Source: Ligustrum vulgare (Eukaryota; Streptophyta; Magnoliopsida; Lamiales; Oleaceae). Taken from it: a DNA stretch of 64,000 nucleotides. Shown here piece after piece: positions 1-12,450 of this stretch. Within the stretch, counting starts at the first letter, position 1; each line of letters opens with the position of its first letter. The translations under genes and the position numbers were made by a program. The stretch covers positions 60,834,040-60,898,039 of the forward strand of contig OY743176.1 of NCBI GenBank assembly GCA_963555705.1, in the 5' to 3' direction. The notes below the pieces were generated by a model. The model was not told the origin of the DNA. It made no database searches and saw nothing but the letters and a program-made list of their open reading frames with translations.

Positions 1-72
1 CAGTTGTATTTGGATCCGCCCCAAGATGGTAATTCTCCACTGTCTTACTTTCTTGCAATAATTTTTTTGCAG
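1..72 (+). other. 3' end of an intron in the BOU 5' leader
   Basis: A pyrimidine-rich stretch ends in TTTTTTTGCAG directly before the BOU start codon, a canonical acceptor. The first coding exon therefore begins at its ATG, and the leader is split by an intron whose donor lies left of the window. Confidence 0.6.
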
Positions 73-3000
73 ATGGGTGACGTAGCTAAAGATCTGACAG
101 CTGGGACTGTCGGAGGGGCAGCACAGTTGATATGTGGGCACCCTTTTGATACCATCAAGGTCAAACTCCAAAGCCAGCCTGTTCCACTTCCAGGCCAGCC
201 TCCCAAATTCTCGGGTGCTATAGATGCTGTAAAACAAACATTAGCTGCAGAAGGCCCGAGGGGTTTGTATAAAGGCATGGGGGCCCCTCTTGCCACTGTC
301 GCGGCCTTCAATGCAGTGCTCTTCACAGTTCGGGGTCAAATGGAGGCATTATTGAGGTCTGAACCCGGTGCTCCTCTTACATTGAATCAGCAGGTCATTT
401 GCGGTGCTGGAGCTGGAGTTGCTGTGTCTTTTCTGGCCTGTCCTACCGAATTGATAAAATGCAGGTTAGTTTTACCGAATTCTTTGTCTAGGGCATAATG
501 ATTTACTATTCTTCCACCTAGTGCATTGCATCAGATGCTTTTTTCTAATTGATAAAGGGATACCATGGAATAGGTTCAAAATTGTTGGAAAAAAGTTGGC
601 GTGCATAATTATATTCTAATAACGCACATTTTACATGCATAAAATTTGACAGAATTCCGACTTACCGAATAAGAATATATGTAGTAGAAAACCAAAAATG
701 CATGAAAATGAATTCGGTCGAGGCAAGAGTTGGACTCTTTGTCCTTAAGACGATAATGCCCCGCACGGGTGCTAACGGTTTTCCGACATTCGTCTCCCAA
801 GATACAACGACCACGTCCCGCAATAGGAGCACTCTAAATTACGAAGACCAACGAACCTTACTTATACTTTGAACTCTCTTCATATGAAACTCGACTCCAA
901 ATATATGCAAAATTATTTTGGAATGAATATGCATTAGTATGATAATGCAATCATGAAAATAAATGAATGATGAATTGATGAATGAATGAATAATCAAAGC
1001 ATAGGGGGTCTATATATAGATGTTGGAAAGTTGTGTCTCAAAAGACACAACCCTTACAAGAGACACATCCTTTCAAATTTGTCTCTAATTGAAAAAAACA
1101 CAATTATTGGAAAATATTAATTCAAAAAGTCACAACCTTTTATATGAAAAGGCACATTTTTTCATTTAAATTAATTCTAGAATATTCCCATTTTGATTGC
1201 CAAAGAAAATTGATGACCACAAAATTTTGTGGAGTGAAACGCTAAGTTCGAACCTTACCCAAGATTTGTTGGGGGTAATGTTACTACATGAGCATGTGAT
1301 TCCTAATTAAGGAATTGTGATGGTAACTTATTTTATAAGTTACAATCTTTATACCTTGAGTCATAGAAAAATGTTCTATGAAGATGGAAAGGTAGAAATC
1401 CCTTATACTAATTTTAGAAGTATAAGGATGGTTCATAATAACCAAAAATGGTTGAAACCTTGGTGATTTGATGAAGTATAAGGATGGTTCATAATAACCA
1501 AAAATGGTTGAAACCTTGGTGATTTGATGAAAATAACTTTTAATTGGAAATTTAATAGGCCAAGAGACTTGAGTTGCAATTTTACATTAAGGATTTAATT
1601 GTATATTAAGTACTCAAAGTCTTGGGATATGCAACTTTGACCTTAAAAGTTTTCCAGCTTTATTGATATAGTCCTTCGAGTTCTGGACTTTAAAAAATCT
1701 AAGTCCTAAAGGTTCTTGATTTTAAGATTTAATCCATATAATGTTGGATTTCAAATCTTATCTCAATCGTGCTGAGTTTTTGTTCGAGTATATATTAAAA
1801 CTTGAACTTGGGACTACCCGTGAAGTGTAGGGGTGGTCTTGCTTTCTTCAAATTATAACGAGATTTTGAATATTATTGAATTGCACTATTCCCGGGAAAA
1901 TTTGTTGGTACCATATTTGGACATAGACGTCCATTGTAAGGATTTATATCCATTAGTAAATGTGTTTCTATGCTAGTGCGGTATTTGAAAATGTTCGAAA
2001 TCATTATGAATTTGAAAATGAATTTTTGGAACTAGAGCTCTAGACAAAGAGCTTTAGACAGTGAGAAATAAGTATTTTATTTCAAGAAAATTTGGAAGCT
2101 TATTTATTCGATATCCTAGACTTATGGGGGTTACGAATAACTGTAACAAAGCTTCAACTAAAGTGATTGAAGCATGATGGCTTCAGAGTTTCAAAAGTGA
2201 CAAGTCTATACCTGCTACATTGATTGATTGTGTCTCAAACGGTATAGATCGTCTTGTATTGCAGTTGATCTTAGATGATATTATTTTGTGGATCCACTAT
2301 ATCGAAAAACTTACCAAGAGATCATTAAACTACTAATCGAAGGGAATGAGATTAAAACATACTACACATGTAATCTTTGTAATGATAACTCAACCATGCT
2401 GACTGGAGATCCCAAGAATTTGGTTCAATGAGACAACTAAGTTACGAAGATTCAGTTAAGCACTTGGGATTAAATTCCTACTCATTCCTATGGTCAAACC
2501 AAAGTGCTTTTTGCAGAGTGTCTAGGTTAAGCTTAGGCTGCGTTCTCTTTAGCGTTTTCCAGCCGTTTTTCGTTTTTCATTTCCGAAAACGCGGAAAACG
2601 CGTTCTCTTGCGCCGTTTTCGGAAAAAAATTTCGAAAACGTTTTCAAAATTTGTAAAGGAAATGGAAAACGTGAAAATGCGTTTTTCGAAATTTTTGCCT
2701 TGTAAGTGGAAAACGCGCGTTTTCCGCGTTTTTCACTTTAAAAAAAAATTAAAATAATCAAAAAAATTTGAAATTTGTCAAAATTTATCATTTTTAATTA
2801 CATTATTGGTCCCTGATTTTCAAAACTTGTCATTTTAATCCTCAAATTTTGAAATTTCTTTCGAAAATATCCTAATTTATTTGCAACTTAGGTCTCTCAA
2901 CTTCAGATTTTATTGCACATTAGTTCACAAATTTTACTTTTCTTTCAATTTAGTCTTCAAACATGTATAACTTTTGATGTACAACTCCGAATTGCACTCT

Positions 3001-5316
3001 GTTTTTTGCGTAGAACTCCAAATTCAACCATCTTTCTGATGATGTATAATGTGCTTAATTATTAAACATTTCTTTTTTACTTTTGTATTGTAGACACTTA
3101 TTTTGTAAGGACATAATTAATTAACGTAAATTGATTTTTGCAAATTTTATTGAAACTTAAATTTTAAACGTTATGAGTGCTTACTAGAAGAATGTATCTA
3201 TATAAAGTATTAAATGGAACGATTACTTTAGAAGGGAAATTACTACTCAAATGTGGAACGATTACTTTAGAAGGGCAACATGAATTTTGAACTTTTTTGG
3301 TATAACCAAATTGTGTAATAGGGGTTATTTCATTTATTTTTGTTGTGTAACTCAAAATATGATATCTTTATTTCATTTATATTCACAAACAATATGAAAT
3401 AATTTTCTTCAAAATTTTAAACAGAACGCGTTTTCCAGCTTTTCATTTTCGAAAACAGTTTTCAGAAATAACAAACCAAACGCGTTTTCAGCAATTTCGA
3501 AAAAGGTCACAGAAAATGGAAAACGGAAAACATTTTCGAAAATGAAAACAGGAAACTGAAATACAAAGAGAACGCAACCTTAGATTTTAATGATTCCTAT
3601 ATCTTGGATAAACCAAGTGGGGTAGACAGATTACTCCTAATAGGAAATCACCTATGTAAGTGAGAAGTGGGGCCGCTTCTATGAGAATGTTTCAAGACTT
3701 GAATTCTCTAAAACACTTATGAAACCAAGAGTTGTTCAGAGCCAAAATGAACACAATCGTGAGAACCGAAAGTATTATGGAAGATATTGTGTGAGTACTA
3801 TTATCTTGGTTTACACCAATGGCTGAATAGTTCAAGACATCATGTTCACTGATTAGCCAAGTAAATTCGATAGTATTTCACTGAGGCAGGTTCAAAGCCA
3901 AAAGCTACCTCTCCTGATGCAAGAACTTTCTGCGTGTACTCTCTTCAGTATCTGCATAGTCTTTGCATTAATTTTCATTCATGTGGGGGATTGTTGGAAA
4001 AATTGGTTTTGATCAATTTATGTGATTATTTAAGTGGAATCATTAGTTGATGAATGGAAAATTAAGCCACTTAAATTGTGACAATACTGGAAAATTAGAA
4101 GAATATTATTGAATATTCTAGAATTAATTTAAATGAAAAGATGTGTCTTTTCATATAAAAGGTTGTGACTTTTTGAATTAATATTTTTCAATAATTGTGT
4201 CTTTTCAATTAGAGACAAATTTGAAAGGATGTGTCTCTTGTAAGGGTTGTGTCTTTTGAGACACAACTTTCCAACATCTATATGTAGACCCCATATGCTT
4301 TGATTATTCATTCATTCATCATTCATTTATTTGCATGATTGCATTATCATACTAATGCATATTCATTCCAAAATAATTTTGCATATATTTGGAGTCGAGT
4401 TTCATATGAAGAGAGTTTAAAGCATAAGTAAGGTTCGTTGGTCTTCGTAATTTGGAGTGTTCCTATTGCGGGACGTGGTCGTTGTATCTTGGGAGACGAA
4501 TACCAGAAAACCGTTAGCACCCAGTGCGGGGCATTATCATTTTAAGGACAAAGAGTCAAACTCTTGCCTCGACCGAATTCATTTTCATGCGTTTTTGGTT
4601 TTCTACTTCATATATTCTTATTCGGTTCTATCAAACTTTATGCGTGTCAAATGTACGTTATTAGAATATAATTATGCACGCCAACTTTTTTCCAACAAAA
4701 ATTGTGTATGCTCACATGGCGACATATTTTTGCTCTGTTTTCCGTATATGTACGGATATATTCGAATTTTGAGATGATTTTAGTATTACCTGATTTAAAG
4801 TTATTATATGAATGCAGATTGCAAGCCCAGAGTGCATTGGCAACTACTGATTCAGTTGTGGTTGCTGTTAAGTACGGTGGTCCAATGGACGTGGCTAGGC
4901 ACGTTCTTCAAACTGGAGGTGCCCGAGGTTTGTTCAAGGGGTTGGTTCCCACCTTTGCACGTGAAGTACCTGGAAATGCTGCTATGTTCGGCGTATATGA
5001 AGCCCTTAAAAGATATTTTGCTGGAGGACGCGACACTTCTGAATTGGGACGAGGTTCACTAATGTTAGCCGGAGGATTGGCTGGAGCTGCGTTCTGGATG
5101 TCTGTTTACCCGACTGATGTGATCAAGAGTGTAATTCAGGTTGACGATTACAAGAATCCCAAGTTCTCAGGTTCTATTGATGCATTTAGGAAGATCTTGG
5201 GATCGGAAGGAGTGAAAGGTCTTTACAAGGGTTTCGGTCCCGCAATGGCTCGAAGCATTCCAGCAAATGCAGCGTGCTTCTTGGCATACGAAGTAACGAG
5301 GTCTAGTTTAGGATGA
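73..5316 (+). CDS. BOU: BOU-type mitochondrial carrier, two coding exons (73-464, 4818-5316)
   Basis: Mitochondrial carrier family protein of the plant BOU (A BOUT DE SOUFFLE, carnitine/acylcarnitine-carrier-like) type, an inner-membrane transporter linked in Arabidopsis to photorespiration and seedling growth. The spliced product is 296 aa, normal for the family. It has three repeats with carrier signatures P24-x-D26-x-x-K29, P124-x-E126-x-x-K129 and P229-x-D231-x-x-K234, each followed by a GxxxGLYKG or GLFKG segment. The exons join in phase 2 (AG|GTTAGT donor at 465, GAATGCAG acceptor at 4816-4817), and the product ends in the family's typical TRSSLG. No stop or frameshift is seen. The 4353-bp intron is almost entirely an LTR element (583-4697), so the original intron was about 230 bp. 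The family assignment is firm; substrate is inferred from relatives. Confidence 0.95.
583..1190 (-). repeat. Left LTR copy in inverted orientation, truncated
   Basis: Near-identical reverse complement of 4090-4697. Homology stops near 1190, where the right LTR continues about 100 bp more to its TGTTGG start. A normal element would carry a direct repeat here followed by a primer-binding site; neither is present. Confidence 0.85.
1417..1530 (+). repeat. 56-bp tandem duplication
   Basis: Two adjacent copies with a 56-bp period (starting at 1417 and 1473), including GGATGGTTCATAATAACC. No mismatch was noticed, so the duplication looks recent relative to the element. Confidence 0.9.
2536..3579. 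mobile_element. Harbinger-like non-autonomous element nested in the LTR element
   Basis: Termini GGCTGCGTTCTCTTT and AAAGAGAACGCAACC form inverted repeats flanked by TTA (2533-2535, 3580-3582), the 3-bp target of PIF/Harbinger transposons. Both ends continue into runs of GTTTTC/GAAAAC motifs. There is no transposase frame. The same terminal type recurs at 61594-62909. Confidence 0.8.
3663..3679 (+). other. Conserved box near the 3' LTR, copy 1
   Basis: AGAAGTGGGGCCGCTTC lies 313 bp before the 3' LTR. A copy with one mismatch lies at 12434-12450 at nearly the same distance from the 3' LTR of the second element. It can fold as a 7-bp stem with one wobble pair. This is a marker that the two elements are related. 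Confidence 0.6.
3992..4697 (+). repeat. Right (3') LTR of the BOU-intron element, 706 bp
   Basis: Starts TGTTGGAAAAATTGG right after the purine tract and ends TTTTTCCAACA at the target-site duplication. It contains short self-complementary stretches such as GTGTCTTTTGAGACAC (4249-4264). Confidence 0.85.
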
Positions 5317-6030
5317 TTATTATTGATTTGGACATTATTATTATTACTTAATAGTTAATTATGCTCGGCATTTGCTGAAGATTGTATTTGAAAATGAAGT
5401 TCTCTCGGATTCTAATCATCTAAAAGTTGTCATTTTTATCTTGGATTATTTTAATTTCTTAGTGTGAGATTAACACGAGTGCATTGTGTTTGCTAATCAA
5501 GATATGGCACGAGCTATATAACACTATTCAAATAGGGTAACTTACAAAAATATCTTTAAAATTAGGAGTCTCTTCAAAAATCATATGAAAAATATTTAGA
5601 TTGTAAAAAATACATTTAGATTTATGACACAAATGAGCGGGGTGATTTTATCATTTTTCTACAACTATTTACAAAGCTTGTGGAATTACAGAGATTTTGA
5701 GGATTTGCACAATAATTCATGCTCATGAGCTTTCAAGTTAGTTTTGCCCAACATTTAATGTTTTCCAATACAACCATCTTGACAAGTCTCCATGTCATAC
5801 ATTTTAGGTTCATTTCTTGGCCACCATGATATCTCTAAAAATGGAGATCCCAGAATTTTCTTGGAACAACGATCCAAATGTCTTTGCTCTTGCTGATTAC
5901 GTTAATTCTTATCTTCCTCAAAATAATCCCAAGCCACATTTGTGAGTATTAAACGGATTTAAATCTTTTATTGAAACAAAGTTTTTCATTACAGGATGTA
6001 ATTATTTGTTTTTGTTTGCCAACTTTTGCA
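5317..6030. other. BOU 3' flank and a short unassigned ORF
   Basis: AT-rich sequence after the BOU stop, presumably its 3' UTR and downstream flank. From 5832 to about 5941 an ATG-led stretch (MEIPEFSWNNDP..., 39 codons) looks coding-like and is followed by a donor-like GTGAGT. Joining it to the next acceptor (about 6030) gives an early stop, so no gene can be built. I do not recognise the peptide. Confidence 0.3.
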
Positions 6031-6099
6031 GATCTTTCCTTTTAATGGAAACATTGAGAATATAAATGTCCAATACTTCACCTCTATCGTCGATGGGTA

Positions 6100-7390
6100 C
6101 ATTAACAAGGGAAAGATTTTTGTCAATGGTTTGAAAATCACGTGTCTACTGCTTTGCCATAATTTTGGGCGTTTCGGGATTTTTGGTGGTGAAAACAAAT
6201 CCGTTCGAAGCTGTCGATGGCCACCCACTCCGACGATAGTCACGCCCAACTGCTGGGATATATGCCCCTAACCGCTACAGCGACGGGATGCTAGAATGGT
6301 GAAGACGATTGGAAGTTTATGGGAGTTTCGACATCTTGCTATAGGCGGCTTCAGCGAGGACCTCACCCACAAATACTCCACCAACTGATCTCTACAATAG
6401 GTTATTGCCACTATGGTAGTGTTTACCACCGCAGTCCGAAACCAGAAAATCTTTTGTTAGATCAGTGATGTCGTCGGGCGACGGTTTCTATGCTCTCCCG
6501 TCACATGATGTTGCTGATCTGAAGGTTTAGATGGTGCTGTGTTTGTAGTTTTAGGGTGGGGTCGGTGTATGGTTGTGATGGTGGTGCAGCGGCAATCATG
6601 GTTGGAGGTGGTGGAGATTGTGACATTGATGTAAAATTGTGAGTCATAATAATAGATAATTTGTGACAAAGAAATTAAATAAATGTGACCTAATCATTTG
6701 ATAATTGTAACTTAAAAGATTTGCGACATAATAATTTGATAAGTTGTGACACAAAAAAAAGTAAGAATTGAATAATTTGACATTTTTTGACCTACTGATT
6801 TAGTAATTTTTGACATTCAAATCAGTTGTGATTTAAAAACTTGTGACCTAAAAGATTTGTGTTTGTGACATGAAATTATACAATATTGTGACCTCAATAT
6901 GTATAATTAATAAAATATTTTTAATTATTTAACATCATTAATTAATATACCTGATTTTTGAATATATAAAGGTTTGGTCCTATTTTTTAAATTTGTATTT
7001 TTAAACCCAATATTTATGTATTTTTCCCTTTTTTTAGTATAAAAGTCCATCAAACCTTTTTTATTTATTTATTTTTCCAAAATATATTGTTCATTTCGGG
7101 CCCTAAGAATCACAGATACGGCACTGTTTTTGGTTTGAAACCTTGCTAGTTATTATCTTCTGAAGCTAGAGATAAGACTGTTTGATATAATTGTTTAACT
7201 TAGTAACATATATGCATATTATTTTCGAAACTGTTTCAATTTGTCCTTGTATAAATATTTTGCCACTTCTATAGAAGTTTCTACTTCGCTACCTAGATGT
7301 TCATTCGCATTTTATTTTTTTTTCATTTTTTGGTGACAAGGGATGTTTAAATTGTTTTTTAACTTATATATATGTGGTGTTTTTATCTCA
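6100..7390. other. Spacer within the UBP relic
   Basis: About 6100-6500 is GC-richer, with no gene recognised. From 6630 to 6900 the short motif TTGTGAC or TGTGACCTAA recurs irregularly, a degenerate simple repeat. The rest is AT-rich and featureless to me. Confidence 0.4.
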
Positions 7391-7848
7391 AACTCCAGAA
7401 GAAGAGAAGAACCTACGTCAAAATTATCTTTTAATCCATGTTTACAATTTTACAAAAGAAAATGCTCAGAATCAAGTGGTACTTAAGCACTAACAAAGTT
7501 TATATGGTGGTTGCATTTAATGCGATTTTATCGTATTTTGGACCAAATTATTGTCTCTTCCAAACAGTGATACTCTTTATACGGACATGTGATCTAAGAT
7601 GCTTGAATTTTTGTTTTTTATTTTTACTAAACAGCAAATACAAAATTTCAGGAAAACCTTCTTCCTGCTTATTTATGAAGATGAAATGCTAACAGATGTT
7701 AAATTGTGTTGGAAAATTGTGTTTCCAAATGATTGTTCAAATATTTAAAGATGATAAAATGAAGTACACAATAGAATCAATATAAAGAGGTATTGATAAG
7801 GAAGACAAAAGAATGAGAAAAACGGGAACATAAGAGGCCAAAATATGA

Positions 7849-7964
7849 ACCACGCGATCGCGTGGTTCATGGTCCAGCTATCGCGTGGTTGAAAGGATTT
7901 GAATATGTTCAAAATAAAGAGGCATCACGCGATCGCGTGAGCCTTGTACCGCGCGATCGCATGG
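7849..7964. promoter_or_regulatory. Two palindrome pairs (GCGATCGC type) in U3
   Basis: Palindromes around GCGATCGC (for example CCACGCGATCGCGTGG) have centres at 7857.5, 7880.5, 7932.5 and 7956.5, giving intervals 23, 52, 24. The second and fourth are imperfect. The last lies about 110 bp upstream of the TATA box. A role as a binding platform is inference. Confidence 0.6.
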
Positions 7965-8066
7965 TGGTTTCCGAAAGGCACCTTTTGGTGCCTAAGTTGG
8001 TTTTTGCACCAAAAGGTGCCCTTTTGTCTAAGAGGTGTGTACTTTCATAAAAGGTGGATTAATCTC

Positions 8067-8073
8067 TATATAA
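8067..8073 (+). promoter_or_regulatory. TATA box of the 5' LTR
   Basis: TATATAAAT within CTCTATATAAATGATG, the only good TATA match downstream of the palindromes. It is repeated at 13098 in the 3' LTR. Confidence 0.55.
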
Positions 8074-10040
8074 ATGATGTTATATCGATCAATTTAAAAA
8101 TATATGAAATATGAGTGAGAACATCCATAATATATAGAGAAGCCATTTTCCACCAAAAACAAATACTCATTTTCCAATTATTTTTTGTTCCTTTTTCCAT
8201 GGATTATTAGTGCTTAATAAATACATGGTTTGAAGGTTTGATTAATCCGCTAAAGCATTTGTTATCTAACCCTTTAAGCATCTCGAACGAGAGGGAGCAA
8301 ATGTACTTTTAGGACAACGTGTAATCACGTGTTCAAGCCTCTCGTTTGATTCCATAATTCAGCGTTGTTCCATTCATATCATGATTTTAATTGGATGATT
8401 TCATGTGTTTTGGCTTGTAATTCTTCAAGTAGCATTTGATGATTTCGTCTCCAACCTCTCAAGGTAAGTTCATTTTTTATAACAATCTAAAAGTATATTT
8501 TATTGTTCAATGGAGACCAAATTATTTGGAGAGACACACAACCATGACGATAATCAAGATTTATTGTGAAGATAATCAACATTCTTCATCCGGATTACGA
8601 AAGATAAGTTTTCTAATTTAATTTCTTTCATCTATGATAATTCGCTGATTGAAGAAAATTATGTGTGAAAATGAAAAGATATTATATATGTTTTTTCATT
8701 AATTAGTTATGTTTTTTGAAAGTGTGTTAATTTGAAACAATGCATATTTTGAATTGCCAATTGCCATGTTATTTGGGAAAAGCATGATAAAATGAAAATG
8801 TGTGTCTATTCATCCAAGAAACTAACGGATGATAATATTAATTACAAAAAGATGTGTGCATAAAACATGTACTTGTGTTTGCTGCGCTCATGTTGGCGGT
8901 TATCAAGTGAAAGAATGTAATGTTTCATTATGTTTACTTTAATTGCGAAAGTGCCTATTCATGAAAGTCAAGGTACCATGACAGTTATATTTTGTATCCT
9001 TTCAAGGTACCATGAAATTAGTATGCATAACGCTTTTTAAGTTATTAAATTGTTGATTTATAGATGCATAATATAATATTATGAATTATGCAATTTAATC
9101 ATTATTTTATCATGAGATATGATGATATTTTATTGTGCAAGTTTTCATGAAAATTTTCCATGATAGTGGAAATTTGAAAGTATATGCTCTTTCAATAATA
9201 TTTTTCCATTTGATTCATTTATGAGAAGTGTATTTCTCTTTTACATTATGCAAGTACATTGATTGATGTATGAATCAAATAGACTTTTGAAAATGACATG
9301 AGAATTTTATAAATTGGTGAATAAAATTATGCTTATTTGTGATACCATTTTATTTTATGGAAAATAGAGTTCCTAAAATATTGAGGTATGCAAGTATGAG
9401 TATTTGCACAAGTTGCTTTAACAATATTTAATCAAATATTATGGAGAAAGTAAATATGATAGTTTACTTCAATTATCTCATGATATGTTTGCTAATAATG
9501 TTATTAGTATTAATAAAGTGACCATTTTCAATGGTAAATTGGAGACTACCACTTGTATTAAAAATGCCCATTGTTGGCTTAAATGTGGTAGTGAAAATCT
9601 TGATACTTATTGTTGTATTAAGAAATGTGAAATGGCTCTACAACGAATTATGGAGATGCCATATATTGCTTGTGAAAGCAATGTTGTTTTCCTAATTAAG
9701 GAATTATGGGGGTGAGATCAAACTAAGATCAAGAAGATCATTGATGAATATTGAGATTTATCATATTGTTTATCTCTTTTGAAAATAAAATAATTATATG
9801 AAGTATTTTTATGAATGCATAGAGATGCATAACAATTATTGAAAATTTGTGAATTTTCATTGAGAATACATAATATTGGATTTGTCCATACTTATTGTGA
9901 TTATTACAATGGTCGTGTGAAAAGTGATAAATATTTACACATTTGGATGATGAGATCACAAATATGATTTTATCATGACCATTGATTAACATTGATATTT
10001 GTTTTGTAAAACAAATTTGGCCATATCTCGAAAAACGTAG

Positions 10041-11880
10041 TCTTTCAATGAGTGAAAGAATTACAAACTTGTTTCTTTCAAATGAAGTGAAAGAATTAAG
10101 AAACTTGTGCTTATTCCAAATATGTGGGATAAGGCGCATTACAAAAGAAAATTATATTGTGCTCATAGTGGAGACAATAATCTTTTGTAACAAAAATAGC
10201 AATAAAACAATTGAGGTTTTATTACAAAATATTTCTTTCAATTGAGTTGAAAGATTATACATAAAAGAATTTAGCCTAAAATGTAGAGTGACATTTTGGC
10301 AAAAGATTCAAATTATAATTTCCGAAATTAATGAAATTATATTGTGATTATGATCAAATATCCTAGCAGAAACTTTGACAAGTTTAAAGGATATTAAAAA
10401 TGCAAATAAGTGATTAAGTTGGATCACATAAACAAAATTATCTATACTTCTAAAAGAGATAAGTATAAATTAATAAAGTGATATAGTCACTTTATGTATT
10501 TGACAATATTGTTGTCAATTGAAGAAGTGATTAAGTGTAATCACTAAAATACATTTGACGAAATGTATTGTAAATTCATTCTTTTTGCGAAAAAGAATAT
10601 TGAAATTAATTTTTTTATACCGCAAATGTGAGGGTAATGTGAATAAGTCCTAAAAGAGACTTTTAAAAGTTGCGAAGGGATGGATACAAGCAGTGGAGGA
10701 AGAAAAATCATGGAGTGCAGTGACAAAGGTAAGTAAGTTGTTATGCATTATAAATTTATATAATATATTCTATGCATGGAACGCATGTCAAATTTGCAAT
10801 ATAGAATACTATATTGTTATACCTTATTTTGACATATAACATATCATTGAAATTGGATTTAGTTACTAAATACCATATTTAATAATATTATTGGTGCATT
10901 GATTATATGATAATCTAACTTGATTATAGCATATTGCTTATTTATTTGAAAATTATGAAGTATAAGATTTTCAAGCTTTAAAATTTATGAAATTAGAGTT
11001 TCATGAATGCATGAGATTTTAATAACCTTAGTGGTTTCCTTAAATTTTCATTTTTGATAAGTATGTTACTCTTTATAACAACATGATATAAATGTTGAAT
11101 CATGTAAATTTCATTTGCTTGGACTCTTTGAGGAATAAATATATGCTACATTTATTCATAATATAAATTGCTAAATACTAAATTGATTTGTATATGAGAT
11201 AATTATAAGGCATTGATATGAGGCAAATGATAAATATTTATCATGCGACAATAAAGTATTTTTGTTTAAAATATGTGAATCATTTGCAAATACTTATGTG
11301 AAGTATTTATTATCAATTTGTCTTATTTGAGAAATTTGAACAAATAGAAGTTTATTTACTATACATAAATACATTTTATAAAATCTTTGTTCAAATTTGT
11401 TATCATCTTATTTCATACTATTGTGTATAATCCAGTTTGATTATTATATAATTTGAGAAAGTATGCAAGATGATAAGATAGAATGAGTCTATCTAATTGA
11501 TATTGATATCAATGGTTGATATCATGTATATGTGAAAAGCATTATTACTAATGGAGAGTAATAATATGAATCATATAAGTGAATATGGATTATTGTTGAA
11601 CATTGTGGTTCACAAAGAGAATCATTCACTTAAATGAAATTAAAAAAAAAAAAAAAAATTGAAGATTATCCCAAAGTGTGGGGGGTAACACTCAAACAAA
11701 TATTGTAAAATATTTATTGTACTCATTGAGGAGACAATAAAATTATTGGTAGAACAATTGTGTTCATGGAATTACGATTCTATTTCTTTCAATTGAGTGA
11801 AAGAATTGCGAAGAACAATTTATTTTATGAAGTAAATAAATTGTAATCTAAAGTTAGATTCTTTCATTGAGTGAAAGAAT
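10041..11880. repeat. Five copies of a TCTTTCA...TGAAAGA hairpin
   Basis: Related stem-loops with a TCTTTCA/TGAAAGA stem occur at 10041-10059, 10073-10095, 10234-10254, 11784-11805 and 11858-11880. The stem is conserved and the loop varies, so they look like copies of one motif. Confidence 0.75.
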
Positions 11881-12433
11881 AATTTTTGAGTCTACCCTAT
11901 AAGTGTGGGGGTAGTACAACTAAACTTTAAATAAAGTTTTAAGTGATATTATTTTGAAGTCTATAAAGTGCACAAAATAGACTACAAAATATTGTGAAAT
12001 ATTTGACAAGTGTTGTCAAATAATTGAGAAGTGATCACGTTTAAATATTCTAAAGAAGTCTAGACATAAATTGAATCAAATAGTGATTCAATAACTTGTG
12101 AAAAAGTTAAGTTAAAACTTGACTTTATATCTTATGTAAAATCATAAGAACATAATCGAGTAGGATGAGGTGAAACTCCTTTATAAAAGATCCGCCAATG
12201 ACGGCAACCCTACCGTCATTACGAAATGAGTAATTCACGGGTTCAAAGGGTAACAACAAGTCATTCGATATGTGGATAGTTTCAACACTTTATCAAAACA
12301 TACCTCATTCTAGATTAAAAGTGTTGGTTGTTACAGTTGGAGGGCTGAGTTTTAAAACTCTTAATGAAGTTCAGAATTACAAGTATCTCTAAATGTAATA
12401 AAGATACTGGAAGAACTTCACCTATATGAACTT

Positions 12434-12450
12434 AGAAGTGGTGCCGCTTC
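12434..12450 (+). other. Conserved box near the 3' LTR, copy 2
   Basis: AGAAGTGGTGCCGCTTC lies 288 bp before the 3' LTR and matches 3663-3679 at 16 of 17 positions. A further shared string GGTTCAAAGC lies nearer the LTR in both elements. Confidence 0.6.

Larger units (their letters stand above)
583..4697 (+). mobile_element. Non-autonomous LTR element with one inverted LTR, inside the BOU intron
   Basis: The insert begins TGTTGGAAAAAAG, ends CTTTTTTCCAACA, and is flanked by a perfect 5-bp duplication AAAAT (578-582 and 4698-4702). The right LTR (3992-4697) is preceded by a purine tract ATGTGGGGGAT, as in plus-strand LTR elements. The left end is not a direct copy but the reverse complement of the right LTR's 3' part, ending near 1190. 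The interior has no reading frame for gag or pol. It shares its LTR start, purine tract and a conserved 17-nt box with the 7707-13515 element. It hosts a Harbinger-like element (2536-3579). Confidence 0.85.
7707..8484 (+). repeat. 5' LTR
   Basis: Direct copy of 12738-13515 with scattered single-base differences. It holds two palindrome pairs (7849-7964), a TATA box near 8067 and a perfect inverted pair AGGCACCTTTTGGTGCC / GCACCAAAAGGTGCC (7977-8019). Confidence 0.93.

Noticed and set aside
583..4697. Long inverted termini read as a Mutator or foldback DNA transposon
   Set aside because: The 5-bp duplication, TG...CA ends and a purine tract before an internal LTR start fit an LTR retrotransposon better; Mutator would give about 9 bp.
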